Assembly (NCBI GenBank): GCA_004557565.1
Contig: SFGS01000010.1
Location: 24,942-88,941 of the forward strand
Reading direction: 5' to 3'
Source of the DNA: Bacteroidales bacterium
GTDB lineage: Bacteria > Bacteroidota > Bacteroidia > Bacteroidales > Muribaculaceae
DNA length: 64,000 nt
Positions 7,758 to 16,143 of the stretch are shown here, piece after piece (the stretch's first letter is position 1; the number at the start of each line of letters is the position of its first letter). The notes under the pieces were generated by a model. The model made no database searches. It saw nothing but the letters and a program-made list of their open reading frames with translations, and was not told where the DNA came from. The translations under genes and the position numbers were made by a program.

Positions 7758-8945
7758 TTATTTTTTCTTTTTAAGTGTGATAACGGTGATTTCGGGTTTC
7801 ACGCCTATGCGCATAGGCACACCCACTTCACCCACACCCGTATTCACATATAATGATTCATCGCCATTGTGATACTCGCCGCGCCAATATGGCGAAATGA
7901 GCCGTGCCGGCGAGATTTCAACACCGAAGAAGCTAAACATCAGCTGCATGGCATGGGTATGCCCCGACAGCATCAAGTCGATATGCGCTGTGTCGGTGTA
8001 ATTGTCCCAAACATACGGCACATGCTGGAGCACTATCTTATAGATATGGGGATTGGCGATTTGTGGATACACCTCACGCAGATAAGCGGGTATTTTCCAA
8101 TGCGGCGGACGGAAACTATGCAGTCCCCCCACCACAATGCTATCGGCTCCACGATGCCGCGTGAATGTGGAATCGTCGCACACCGTCCACCCCATTTGCC
8201 GCTGCTTCGCCAATAAGTTCAGCGAATCGGCACGCCACTCCTGCTCTGATGCCCATGGGAAATATGCCTTGTAGTCGTGGTTGCCCAAAACGGAAATCAC
8301 GCCGTCGGGAGCGTGTAGCCTCGACAATACCGACACAAACGGCTCTACCTCTTTTGAATGGCGATTCACCAAATCGCCCGTGAAGCATATCATATCTGCC
8401 CCTTGCGCATTGATGCTATCCACATATTCCGACACAAAAGCGGTGTCGGTGCCATAAGTGCCCACATGCGAATCGCTGAATTGCACTATGCGGTAACCAT
8501 CGAAAGCGTCGGGCAAACGTGGACTCTCGATGGTCACACGCCTCACCTCAAGGGTGTAGGGGGTGACGAATGTGCCCCACACGCCATGAAATATCAGCAA
8601 TACGAATATCGCCACTGCCGCACATCGCACAAACCACTTCGCACCACGCCACAGCCACTTCAGCCACGAAAGTGAGTAGATGAGCAGCGAAATAAACTTT
8701 GGGGCTTGTATGCCGTAAAACACGAGCAAAAGCCACATCGCCAAGCGTATAGGCTCATCAGCAGTCTGCTGGGCTAAGACTATTGCCAAACCTAATGCAG
8801 CATACAGCACCACGCTCACGCACGCATAGGAAGTAACTGCCCACCGTGGCCACACCTGTGAGCGGAGCAACCTACGGTAGGCAAATATGTCGATAGCCAA
8901 GTTGATCGCCAGGGCTATCAATAGCGGTATGAGGTGCAACTTCAT
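7758..8945 (-). CDS. Membrane-anchored metallophosphoesterase (YkuE-like)
   Basis: A 395-residue protein with four or so N-terminal membrane helices (residues about 1-135) followed by a calcineurin-type phosphoesterase domain. The metal-ligand motifs are in order: D-S-H in IVQFSDSHVGTYG, GD in CFTGDLVNRH, GNHD in SVLGNHDYKAYFP, and GHTH in LMLSGHTHAMQLMF. Close relatives include YkuE/YaeI, proposed to act on membrane lipids or UDP-sugar lipids; the substrate is not determinable here. The active domain is probably outside the cytoplasm or at the membrane face. It starts 7 bases after the acyltransferase gene stops, so it is probably in one transcript with it, tex and folK. Confidence 0.9.
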   Translation of the reverse strand: MKLHLIPLLIALAINLAIDIFAYRRLLRSQVWPRWAVTSYACVSVVLYAALGLAIVLAQQTADEPIRLAMWLLLVFYGIQAPKFISLLIYSLSWLKWLWRGAKWFVRCAAVAIFVLLIFHGVWGTFVTPYTLEVRRVTIESPRLPDAFDGYRIVQFSDSHVGTYGTDTAFVSEYVDSINAQGADMICFTGDLVNRHSKEVEPFVSVLSRLHAPDGVISVLGNHDYKAYFPWASEQEWRADSLNLLAKQRQMGWTVCDDSTFTRHRGADSIVVGGLHSFRPPHWKIPAYLREVYPQIANPHIYKIVLQHVPYVWDNYTDTAHIDLMLSGHTHAMQLMFSFFGVEISPARLISPYWRGEYHNGDESLYVNTGVGEVGVPMRIGVKPEITVITLKKKK

Positions 8946-8952
8946 TAACGAA

Positions 8953-10128
8953 TCACTTCAATGCCTCAAGCTGATTGGTGAGCGGATTGGAGTACATTTC
9001 GAGCATACACTTATACATAAAGTTGCGGTCGAGTTCGTTGTATGGCACCTGCACTTTCTCAATCTGTCCATTCAAATATTGCTTGAATGCCTCACACTCT
9101 TCTGGAGTGTATTTGTCGGCAAAGTCTTGATTGTCGAACAAAATGTCGTGAGCAATATAGTTGGTCTTGAATATCTTGTAGTTGCTGTGAATCTCGTGGT
9201 CGATAATTGCACACACGCGGCGAATCATCAACAGTTTGTCGAGGTCGGCAGGAATGGTGTCGAGTTTGTCGTTGATGCAAGGCACGAACGAATAGTGCAC
9301 CTTACCCTTGTAGCCCATGATACCGGTCTGCATACTCACGAGGTCGTCGGTCTGCGACTTCTTGAAGTTAGGGTCTTTACTCTTGAGCAAGAACTCGGTG
9401 GCTTTGAGGTAATCGTTAGGGTCGTACTCGTAACTAATGGCAATAGGAGCGATGTTCAGTTCTTTCAGACTTTCGAGCATCGACACCTCACGGTTGCCGT
9501 AGGTGAGCATCTTGAGCAAACTCTCCTGGGTGCGGTCGTTGCTGTCTTTACAGCGGCCTTCGCGCTGTGCCAACCATACCGACGCATTCTTCTCCCTTAT
9601 GGCGAAGTGAATGTAGCGTGAGAGTTGCACGGCTGCGGCAAGGGTCTGCAAGCGACCCAAATTTCGCTTCACGATGAAACTCTTATTGAGGCGAACCAAC
9701 TTGGTGATCCAGTCGTAAATCAAAAGATTGTTGCCAATAGCAATCTCCACGGTGTCGTAACCATTGCTCGAGAGCAAATAGCTCAGCTGTGCCGAGTCGA
9801 GCACAATGTCGCGGTGGTTGGTGATATGAAGATATGGAGTGTCTTTATCGAGGCATTCCATATTGCTGAAAGTGATGCCGTCGCTCGTTTTGGCGAGAAT
9901 GCCACCCACAAGCGGTGCCATGATTTTCTGCTGAAATTCCTGCTTTGAGTTGAGGCTCAAAAGCAGACGCGACACGTCAGAAAACTTCTTGTCGGGCATC
10001 ACAAATTTTACAACTTGTTGAAACATTGGTTTTTCAACCAATATCGACATTTCGTTATGAAAATCCTTGTCTGAAATCGGACAGATATCCGCAAACTCGG
10101 CAGGAACGATTACATTTTCTTTTTCCAT
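8953..10128 (-). CDS. Glycerolipid acyltransferase-family protein
   Basis: A 391-residue protein with the acyltransferase block NHRDIVLDSAQL (a Bacteroidota variant of NHxSxxD) and the later WLAQREGRCKDSNDRTQ (variant of the FPEGTRS substrate block). These are the hallmarks of the PlsC/glycerol-3-phosphate acyltransferase superfamily. There is no signal peptide. The family acylates glycerol-3-phosphate or lysophospholipid at the inner membrane; which substrate is used here is not known. It heads a minus-strand group with the metallophosphoesterase, tex and folK. The upstream 215 bases are AT-rich and shared with a divergent gene. Confidence 0.8.
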   Translation of the reverse strand: MEKENVIVPAEFADICPISDKDFHNEMSILVEKPMFQQVVKFVMPDKKFSDVSRLLLSLNSKQEFQQKIMAPLVGGILAKTSDGITFSNMECLDKDTPYLHITNHRDIVLDSAQLSYLLSSNGYDTVEIAIGNNLLIYDWITKLVRLNKSFIVKRNLGRLQTLAAAVQLSRYIHFAIREKNASVWLAQREGRCKDSNDRTQESLLKMLTYGNREVSMLESLKELNIAPIAISYEYDPNDYLKATEFLLKSKDPNFKKSQTDDLVSMQTGIMGYKGKVHYSFVPCINDKLDTIPADLDKLLMIRRVCAIIDHEIHSNYKIFKTNYIAHDILFDNQDFADKYTPEECEAFKQYLNGQIEKVQVPYNELDRNFMYKCMLEMYSNPLTNQLEALK

Positions 10129-10273
10129 AATACTAATTCTTTTCAGAAGGTGAATACTCTTTCAAAGGTAGCAATTATATCCAAAACAGACAAACCCATA
10201 ACAAAATTTAATATACATCTGAAACAACTAACATATTTTTAGACCCCCCCACCCACACAATCCCCCACAGAAG

Positions 10274-10306
10274 TTGCGATTTATTCAAGATAAATTTGTA
10301 TTTTTG
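10274..10306 (+). promoter_or_regulatory. Bacteroidota-type promoter for the AAA-ATPase gene
   Basis: TATTTTTG (10299-10306) fits TAnnTTTG, with a TTG at 10274-10276 about 22 bases upstream. The ATG of the gene follows 37 bases downstream. It lies in the AT-rich divergent gap with the acyltransferase gene. Confidence 0.55.
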
Positions 10307-10343
10307 CGAATAAAGCCCAACCACATTAATAAATTGAGATAAT

Positions 10344-11966
10344 ATGAGCAAGTTTAAATATCCCGTCGACACCGACCAGTTTCAGATAATCAGGGAACAA
10401 GGTTTGCTATATGTTGACAAGACCGACTTGATGTTCGACCTCGCCAACAGGTATCGCTATGTGTTTCTTGCTCGTCCTCGCAGATTTGGCAAATCGCTGC
10501 TCTGCAACACTTTCAAAGCATATTTCCAAGGGCAAAAAGAACTGTTCAACGGACTGAAAGTGATGAAACTGGAGAAGGAATGGACTAAATTCCCAGTGCT
10601 TCATTTCGACATGAGCGAACTCAAGAATTGCACCAACATTCAGTCGATGAGCAACATCCTATCCGACATGATAGCCCGATACGAGGAGCAATTTGGTGCC
10701 GTTAAGATGATTGAAGAAGAGGGAGCACGCTTCAGAAGATTGCTGGAGCACATTTATTCCTCTATGGGCAAACAAGTGGTGGTGCTCATTGATGAATATG
10801 ATGCGCCCATGATGCGCTATCTTTACGATGAAAAAATGCGTGAGAGCGTTCGCTCCCTGCTTCGTGGCTTTTATCAAATCATCAAATCCGGTGCAGCATA
10901 TCTCCGCTTTGTGTTCATCACTGGCGTGACCAAATTCTCACAACTCAGCATTTTTTCCGAACTGAACAATTTGTATCAAATCTCTCTGCTCGATGGATAT
11001 TCTGGAATTTGTGGTATCACCCAAAACGAACTGAACACCGTGCTGCGCCCCTGTGTGGAGGAATTTGCCGAGGCCCTTGGCATCTCCACCAGCAAGGCAT
11101 ACGCTCTATTAAAGAAAAACTACGATGGCTACCATTTCTCGCCAAAAGGACAAGATGTGTATGCGCCATTCAGTCTGCTCCGAGCACTGAACGACAAGAC
11201 CACTAACCACTACTGGTTTGAATCGGGCACTTCTACCGCCCTGCTGGAACATCTGAAGCGTTACCCCATTACCCGTGCGCTGGATTACGACGGCGTGGAG
11301 GTGTGCGAAAATGAGTTCAGCATTCCATGCGAGAGTGCCGACACGCCCATGCCTCTACTCTACCAGAGCGGCTATCTCACCATCGCTTCATACGACCCTT
11401 TGCTCAAACTGTATGTGCTGAAAATCCCGAACAACGAGGTGAGGAAGGGGCTTATCGACTGCTTGATGCCTATCATCTTGAAACGCACGGTGGCCGACAA
11501 CAACGGTTTGGTGACAGCTATGGCAAAGGCCATATTCAGTCGTGATTTGGGCAAAGCGCTCACTGCGCTACGCTCCTATATCGCTAAAATCCCATACGAC
11601 ATCATCACCAAGGAGGAATGGGAATGCAACGAGAGTCGTGAGGCATTCTACAAACTACTGATTTACATGGCATTCTCAATGCTCAACTCAATTGTCGATA
11701 CCGAGGTTAAAAGCGTTTTGGGCAGAGCCGATGTGGTGATACAGACCAATGCCGACATCTTCGTGCTGGAACTGAAGGTGGACGACACGGCAGAGTACGC
11801 CCTCCAGCAAATCGACAGCAAGGGCTATACTATCCCTTACGAGGCCGACGGCAGAAAACTCACCAAATGCGGCATCTGCATTTCATCTTCCGCCCGCAAC
11901 ATCACCCATTGGCGCACCACCGATGCCGACGGAAATGTGGTTGACGAACAGAAATTCAACTCTTAA
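10344..11966 (+). CDS. AAA-ATPase-like protein with C-terminal PD-(D/E)XK nuclease domain
   Basis: A 540-residue protein of the widespread Bacteroidales family annotated as predicted AAA-ATPase (AAA-ATPase_like plus DUF1703). Walker A is RPRRFGKSLL (K50-S51), Walker B is VVVLIDEYDAPM (about 148-159), and RFVFITGVTKFS is the sensor-like strand. The C-terminal nuclease-like motif is D463 (GRADVVI) with E476-L-K478 (VLELK). The N-terminal YPVDTDQFQIIREQGLLYVDK block is typical. Its function is unknown; the domain pair suggests ATP-driven DNA processing or defence. Copy number is often high in Bacteroidales genomes. It has its own promoter-like box and a strong terminator, so it is an independent unit. 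Confidence 0.85.
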   Translation: MSKFKYPVDTDQFQIIREQGLLYVDKTDLMFDLANRYRYVFLARPRRFGKSLLCNTFKAYFQGQKELFNGLKVMKLEKEWTKFPVLHFDMSELKNCTNIQSMSNILSDMIARYEEQFGAVKMIEEEGARFRRLLEHIYSSMGKQVVVLIDEYDAPMMRYLYDEKMRESVRSLLRGFYQIIKSGAAYLRFVFITGVTKFSQLSIFSELNNLYQISLLDGYSGICGITQNELNTVLRPCVEEFAEALGISTSKAYALLKKNYDGYHFSPKGQDVYAPFSLLRALNDKTTNHYWFESGTSTALLEHLKRYPITRALDYDGVEVCENEFSIPCESADTPMPLLYQSGYLTIASYDPLLKLYVLKIPNNEVRKGLIDCLMPIILKRTVADNNGLVTAMAKAIFSRDLGKALTALRSYIAKIPYDIITKEEWECNESREAFYKLLIYMAFSMLNSIVDTEVKSVLGRADVVIQTNADIFVLELKVDDTAEYALQQIDSKGYTIPYEADGRKLTKCGICISSSARNITHWRTTDADGNVVDEQKFNS

Positions 11967-11990
11967 AAAATATCCATTTCACCAACAATC

Positions 11991-12018
11991 GCCACCGGCA
12001 CCACGCCGGTGGCTTTTT
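11991..12018 (+). terminator. Strong intrinsic terminator after the AAA-ATPase gene
   Basis: A perfect 9-bp stem, GCCACCGGC (11991-11999) with GCCGGTGGC (12005-12013), a loop of five bases, then five T. Confidence 0.95.
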
Positions 12019-12096
12019 CATTTAGAAAAAAACGAGGGCGGAAAAATGTAAGAGTGAAAAAGGGTGAAAAATGTGGGATAATTCAAAGAAAATTCC

Positions 12097-12104
12097 TATC
12101 TTTG
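12097..12104 (+). promoter_or_regulatory. -7 box upstream of lplA and the gcv operon
   Basis: TATCTTTG fits TAnnTTTG. It sits 56 bases before the GTG start of lplA. The -33 element is not clear. This is the only good box ahead of lplA-gcvT-gcvH. Confidence 0.5.
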
Positions 12105-12159
12105 GAATTGCATTACATAACTACATTTATTAACTGCTGAAAAGCCCTATTAACCAAAC

Positions 12160-13140
12160 GTGAAGTATCTACTTCTACCTCAGACCGACACTCGCATTCT
12201 TCCATTCTATTTGGCAATGGAGGAATATGCCGCACGCATCATCAAAGATGATGACATATTCTTCATGTGGCAAGTGAATCCTACCGTAATTTTCGGAAGA
12301 AACCAACTTATAGCCAATGAAGTGAACATCCCCTACTGCCGCGAGCACGGCATTGCCACCTATCGCAGAAAAAGCGGCGGTGGCTGCGTGTTTGCCGACA
12401 TGAGCAACATTATGATGAGTTACATCACTTGCAGCGACAATGTGGAACTCACTTTCTCGCGCTACACAAGCGCGGTGGTTGAGGTGCTGAAAAAGTTGGG
12501 GCTGAATGCCAGTGACAACGGACGCAACGACATTCTTATCGACGACCGTAAAGTGAGCGGCAACGCTTTCTACCACCTGCCCGGACGCAGCATCGTGCAC
12601 GGCACAATGCTTTTCGACACCGACATGGCGCACATGCAGGGCGCAATCACCCCATCGACCGAGAAACTGGCATCGAAGGGCGTGAAAAGCGTGCGAAGCC
12701 GTATCACCACGCTGAGCGAGCATCTGGCAGGAAAGATGAACATTGAGCAATTCAAGGACTTTGTGAAGAGCGAAATGTGCGATGGCGACATTCTGCTCAC
12801 CGACTCCGACATCGCACAGATTGAGGAAATCACGCAGACCTATCTCACGCCAGAGTTTATCTACGGCAGCAATCCACGCTGCACCAACACCTTTCAAAAG
12901 AGAGTTGACGGTGTGGGCGATTTCCAAATCAGCATAGAACTCGACCACAACATCATCAAAGACATCAACATTGCTGGCGACTTCTTTGTGCTGGGCAGCA
13001 TCGACGAGAGCATCATCGCTCCGCTGAAGGGTGTGAGTTACACTCGCGAGGCACTGACCGAGGCACTTAAGGACCTTGACGCAAGCACTGTGATTGCAAG
13101 CATGACTACAGAACAACTTATTAATACAATCTTAAACTAA
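12160..13140 (+). CDS. lplA: Lipoate-protein ligase A
   Basis: A 326-residue protein of the LplA family, which activates free lipoate with ATP and joins it to the lysine of carrier proteins such as GcvH. Visible signatures are IFGRNQLIANEVN (start of the lipoate-binding fold), the glycine-rich RRKSGGGCVFADMSN loop, and the catalytic-lysine segment DDRKVSGNAFYH. The C-terminal third matches the accessory domain of LplA. The start is GTG at 12160, the only in-frame start ahead of the conserved KYLLLPQTDTR. It stands 12 bases before gcvT and its product is needed for GcvH in the same operon, so the grouping is functional. Confidence 0.92.
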   Translation: MKYLLLPQTDTRILPFYLAMEEYAARIIKDDDIFFMWQVNPTVIFGRNQLIANEVNIPYCREHGIATYRRKSGGGCVFADMSNIMMSYITCSDNVELTFSRYTSAVVEVLKKLGLNASDNGRNDILIDDRKVSGNAFYHLPGRSIVHGTMLFDTDMAHMQGAITPSTEKLASKGVKSVRSRITTLSEHLAGKMNIEQFKDFVKSEMCDGDILLTDSDIAQIEEITQTYLTPEFIYGSNPRCTNTFQKRVDGVGDFQISIELDHNIIKDINIAGDFFVLGSIDESIIAPLKGVSYTREALTEALKDLDASTVIASMTTEQLINTILN

Positions 13141-13152
13141 AAAACGACTATT

Positions 13153-14253
13153 ATGAGCGAAGAAATGAAAGTAACCTGTCTGCACGACAAACATGTGGCT
13201 TTGGGCGCTTTGATGAGCCCATTCGGAGGTTTCGACATGCCTATCCAATACAAGGGCATCGTCGACGAGCACAATGCAGTGCGCAATCAAGTGGGCGTGT
13301 TCGACGTTTCACACATGGGTGAAGTGGAAATCACAGGCCCTGAAGCAGAAAAATTCGTAAACTATATATTCACCAACGACATCACCGATGCCCCAGTGGG
13401 TAAAATCTTCTACGGCATGATGCTCTACCCCGACGGTGGCACCGTCGACGACCTGTTGGTGTACAAGATGGGCGAAAACGACCTTTTCCTCGTTATCAAC
13501 GCCGCCAATATCGATAAGGACGTGGCTTGGATTATGGAACACGCTAAAGACTTCGACGTGAAGGTTGACCACCAGAGCGACATCTACGGTCAGCTCGCCG
13601 TACAAGGTCCCGACAGCGAAACCGTGCTGAAGAGCGTGCTCGAAATCGACGCTACCGACCTCATTTTCTACACATTCAAGACCATGCAATATGATGGCGA
13701 AACCATCATCGTGAGCCGCACGGGCTACACCGGTGAAGACGGCTTCGAAATCTACGCAAGCCACGCCGCTATTAATAAGATGTGGGATTTGCTCATCGAG
13801 GCAGGTGTGCAGCCTTGCGGTCTTGGCTGCCGCGACACGCTCCGCTTCGAGGTGGGTTTGCCTCTCTATGGCGATGAACTGAGCGCAGAAATCTCTCCAA
13901 TCGACGCCACACTCGGTATGTTTGTGAAGTTGGAGAAGGCTGGCGGCTTTATCGGTCAAGAGGCTTGCGCCAAGCAGAAGGCAGAAGGCAGTCCTAAGAA
14001 GCTGGTGGGTCTGGAATTGCACGACAAGGCTATCGCACGCCACGGCTACGAGGTGCTGAAAGACGATAAGGTGGTGGGCTACATCACCACTGGCTATCGT
14101 GGCATTTCGGTGGAAGGCAAGAGTTTGGCATTCGCATTGGTTGACCGCGCTGTGGGCACCCTCGGCGAAGAACTCAGCGTGAAGATTCGCAAGAAAGTGT
14201 TCCCTGCCACTATCGTGAAGAAGAAATTCTACAAAAAATCATACAAGAAATAA
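13153..14253 (+). CDS. gcvT: Aminomethyltransferase (glycine cleavage T-protein)
   Basis: A 366-residue protein of normal GcvT length. It takes the aminomethyl group from lipoyl-GcvH, releases ammonia and makes 5,10-methylene-tetrahydrofolate. Signatures are FGGFDMPIQYKGIVDEHNAVR, VGVFDVSHMGEVEITGPEA (conserved folate-binding N-terminal region), YTGEDGFEIY, and GLGCRDTLRFEVGLPLYGDEL. The C-terminal barrel domain ends in a lysine-rich tail. It is cytoplasmic and soluble. The second gene after lplA, it is followed 75 bases later by gcvH. Confidence 0.97.
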   Translation: MSEEMKVTCLHDKHVALGALMSPFGGFDMPIQYKGIVDEHNAVRNQVGVFDVSHMGEVEITGPEAEKFVNYIFTNDITDAPVGKIFYGMMLYPDGGTVDDLLVYKMGENDLFLVINAANIDKDVAWIMEHAKDFDVKVDHQSDIYGQLAVQGPDSETVLKSVLEIDATDLIFYTFKTMQYDGETIIVSRTGYTGEDGFEIYASHAAINKMWDLLIEAGVQPCGLGCRDTLRFEVGLPLYGDELSAEISPIDATLGMFVKLEKAGGFIGQEACAKQKAEGSPKKLVGLELHDKAIARHGYEVLKDDKVVGYITTGYRGISVEGKSLAFALVDRAVGTLGEELSVKIRKKVFPATIVKKKFYKKSYKK

Positions 14254-14328
14254 TACTAACCAATTATAAACCAGAAGACGCGCCAAAAAGAAAATGGCAA
14301 ATCTTCGCATAAATCAAAAAAAACAACT

Positions 14329-14709
14329 ATGAGCAAAATTATTGAAGGCTACTATTACTGCGATTCACATGAATTTGTGAAAGTGGAAGGCAACATGGGT
14401 TACGTGGGCATCACTGACCACGCACAACACGAACTCGGCAATGTGGTGTACGTTGATATGCCAGAAGTGGGCGACGAAGTGACCGCAGGCGAAGAATTTG
14501 GCGCAGTAGAAAGCGTTAAGGCTGCCAGCGACTTGTTCTCTCCAGTAAGCGGTACTGTAGTGGAAGTGAACGAAGCCCTCGAAGATGAGCCAGGCCTCAT
14601 CAACAAGGATGCTTTTGCAAACTGGATTATGAAAGTGGAATTGAGCGACAAGAGCGAACTCGAAGACCTCATGGACGCTGCCGCTTACAAGGCTTTCATC
14701 GGCGAATAA
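14329..14709 (+). CDS. gcvH: Glycine cleavage system H protein
   Basis: A 126-residue lipoyl carrier that shuttles the aminomethyl group between the P, T and L proteins. The lipoyl-lysine site is K64 in GAVESVKAASDL, the canonical ESVKA motif. Flanking strands (VGITDHAQHELGNVVYVDMPEVG, and LINKDAFANWIMKVEL) are characteristic. The start ATG follows a run of A residues without a strong Shine-Dalgarno, as is usual in Bacteroidota. Confidence 0.98.
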   Translation: MSKIIEGYYYCDSHEFVKVEGNMGYVGITDHAQHELGNVVYVDMPEVGDEVTAGEEFGAVESVKAASDLFSPVSGTVVEVNEALEDEPGLINKDAFANWIMKVELSDKSELEDLMDAAAYKAFIGE

Positions 14710-14728
14710 TCACTTTTTCAAAAAACAA

Positions 14729-14766
14729 AGGGTTGGGGAACTCATCTCTGTACGTTCCTCAGCCCT
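14729..14766 (+). promoter_or_regulatory. Intercistronic hairpin between gcvH and gcvPA
   Basis: AGGGTTGGGGAAC (14729-14741) pairs over all 13 bases with GTTCCTCAGCCCT (14754-14766), two as G-T wobbles. The loop is 12 bases. No T-run follows, so it is more likely an RNA-processing or stability element, or a leaky attenuator, than a full terminator. Confidence 0.6.
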
Positions 14767-14790
14767 ATATTCTCATTTAAAACAACTATT

Positions 14791-16143
14791 ATGAGTTATA
14801 AATTTTTCCCACATACTGAAGACGACATCCGCGCGATGCTCAAAACCTGCGGGGAGAAGAGCCTTGACGACCTTTACAAGGACATTCCCGAAGATTTGGT
14901 ATTGAAAAAAGAATATGATCTGCCAGAGGGATTGAGCGAAATTGAAGTGCGCAAGTTCTTCAACGGTCTTGCCGACGGCAACGAAACGCTGAAGTGCCTT
15001 ATCGGTGCTGGCTGCTACGACCACTACTCTCCATCGGTGGTCAACAGTATCGTGAGCCGCAGCGAATTTCTCACCTCCTACACTCCTTACCAGGCTGAAA
15101 TTTCACAAGGCACACTCCAATACATCTTTGAATATCAAAGCATGATGGCGATGCTCACTGGCATGGAAGTGTCGAACGCATCAATGTACGACGGTTGCAC
15201 AGCCACCGCCGAGGCTATGATGATGGCTGTGGCTGCGGCTAAGAAGCGCAACAAGGTGCTGATTTCCGCCACCGTCAATCCTATCGTGCGCCGTGTGGTA
15301 GACACCTACGCTAAATATCATGGCGTGACCATCGAGGTGATTGCCGAAGCCGATGGCGTAACCGACCGCGCCGACTTCGAGGCTAAGGTCGCCGCCAATG
15401 ATGTGGCTGGCGTGATTGTGGCTGCACCTAACTTCTACGGCATCGTAGAAGACTACACCGGTTGGGCCGACTTCTGCCACTCACACAAGACGCTCTTGAT
15501 TATGAACAATGTGGCCTCTACCCTCGGTGTGCTGAAAACTCCTGGCGAATGGGGTGCCGACATCGCTGTGGGCGACGGTCAGAGCCTTGGTATTCCTATG
15601 AACTTCGGCGGTCCTTACGTGGGCTACCTCTGCACAAGCAAGAAGTTGATTCGCAAGATGCCAGGCCGTATCGTTGGTGCCACTACCGATATGGAGGGCA
15701 AGCGCACATTCGTGCTCACACTGCAAGCTCGCGAGCAACACATTCGCCGCGAGAAGGCTACCAGCAACATCTGCTCTAACGAGAGCCTGATGGCTCTTTA
15801 CGTGACCGTGTATATGGCACTGATGGGCAAAGACGGCTTGAAGGAAGTGAACGAACTGGGCTACAGCGGTGCTCACTATTTGGCTGAAAAATTGTGCGAA
15901 CTGAAGGGCTTCAGCATGGCATTCCCCGACAAGCCATTCCTCAACGAATTTGCTGTGAAGTATGACGGCGACATCGACGAACTGCAAAATGTGCTGCTCG
16001 ACTACAACGGCGTGCAACTGGGCTTGAAGATTGCCGACCACACTTTGCTGCTTTGCGTAACCGAAACCATCAGCAAAGACGAACTCGACGAAGTAATATT
16101 AACCTGTAAAGCTTACACGGAAGGAGAAGACGAAGATGAATAA
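14791..16143 (+). CDS. gcvPA: Glycine dehydrogenase (decarboxylating) subunit 1
   Basis: A 450-residue N-terminal half of the split P-protein. Together with GcvPB it forms the PLP enzyme that decarboxylates glycine and passes the aminomethyl group to lipoyl-GcvH. Recognisable blocks are FLGAGCYDHY-like CLIGAGCYDHYSPSVV, TPYQAEISQGTLQYIFEYQS, MTGMEVSNASMYDGCTATAEA, and GPYVGYLCTSKKLIRKMPGR. There is no catalytic PLP lysine, as expected for this subunit. The stop overlaps the gcvPB start by 8 bases, indicating coupled translation at equal amounts. The length matches other split-type enzymes. Confidence 0.97.
   Translation: MSYKFFPHTEDDIRAMLKTCGEKSLDDLYKDIPEDLVLKKEYDLPEGLSEIEVRKFFNGLADGNETLKCLIGAGCYDHYSPSVVNSIVSRSEFLTSYTPYQAEISQGTLQYIFEYQSMMAMLTGMEVSNASMYDGCTATAEAMMMAVAAAKKRNKVLISATVNPIVRRVVDTYAKYHGVTIEVIAEADGVTDRADFEAKVAANDVAGVIVAAPNFYGIVEDYTGWADFCHSHKTLLIMNNVASTLGVLKTPGEWGADIAVGDGQSLGIPMNFGGPYVGYLCTSKKLIRKMPGRIVGATTDMEGKRTFVLTLQAREQHIRREKATSNICSNESLMALYVTVYMALMGKDGLKEVNELGYSGAHYLAEKLCELKGFSMAFPDKPFLNEFAVKYDGDIDELQNVLLDYNGVQLGLKIADHTLLLCVTETISKDELDEVILTCKAYTEGEDEDE

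Noticed and set aside
12175..13116. 313-codon open frame opposite lplA
   Set aside because: Antisense shadow of lplA with no recognisable domain.
12000..13152. Glycine riboswitch ahead of the gcv genes
   Set aside because: No tandem-aptamer-like conserved core was visible upstream of lplA or gcvT; only the AAA-gene terminator and a -7 box are there.
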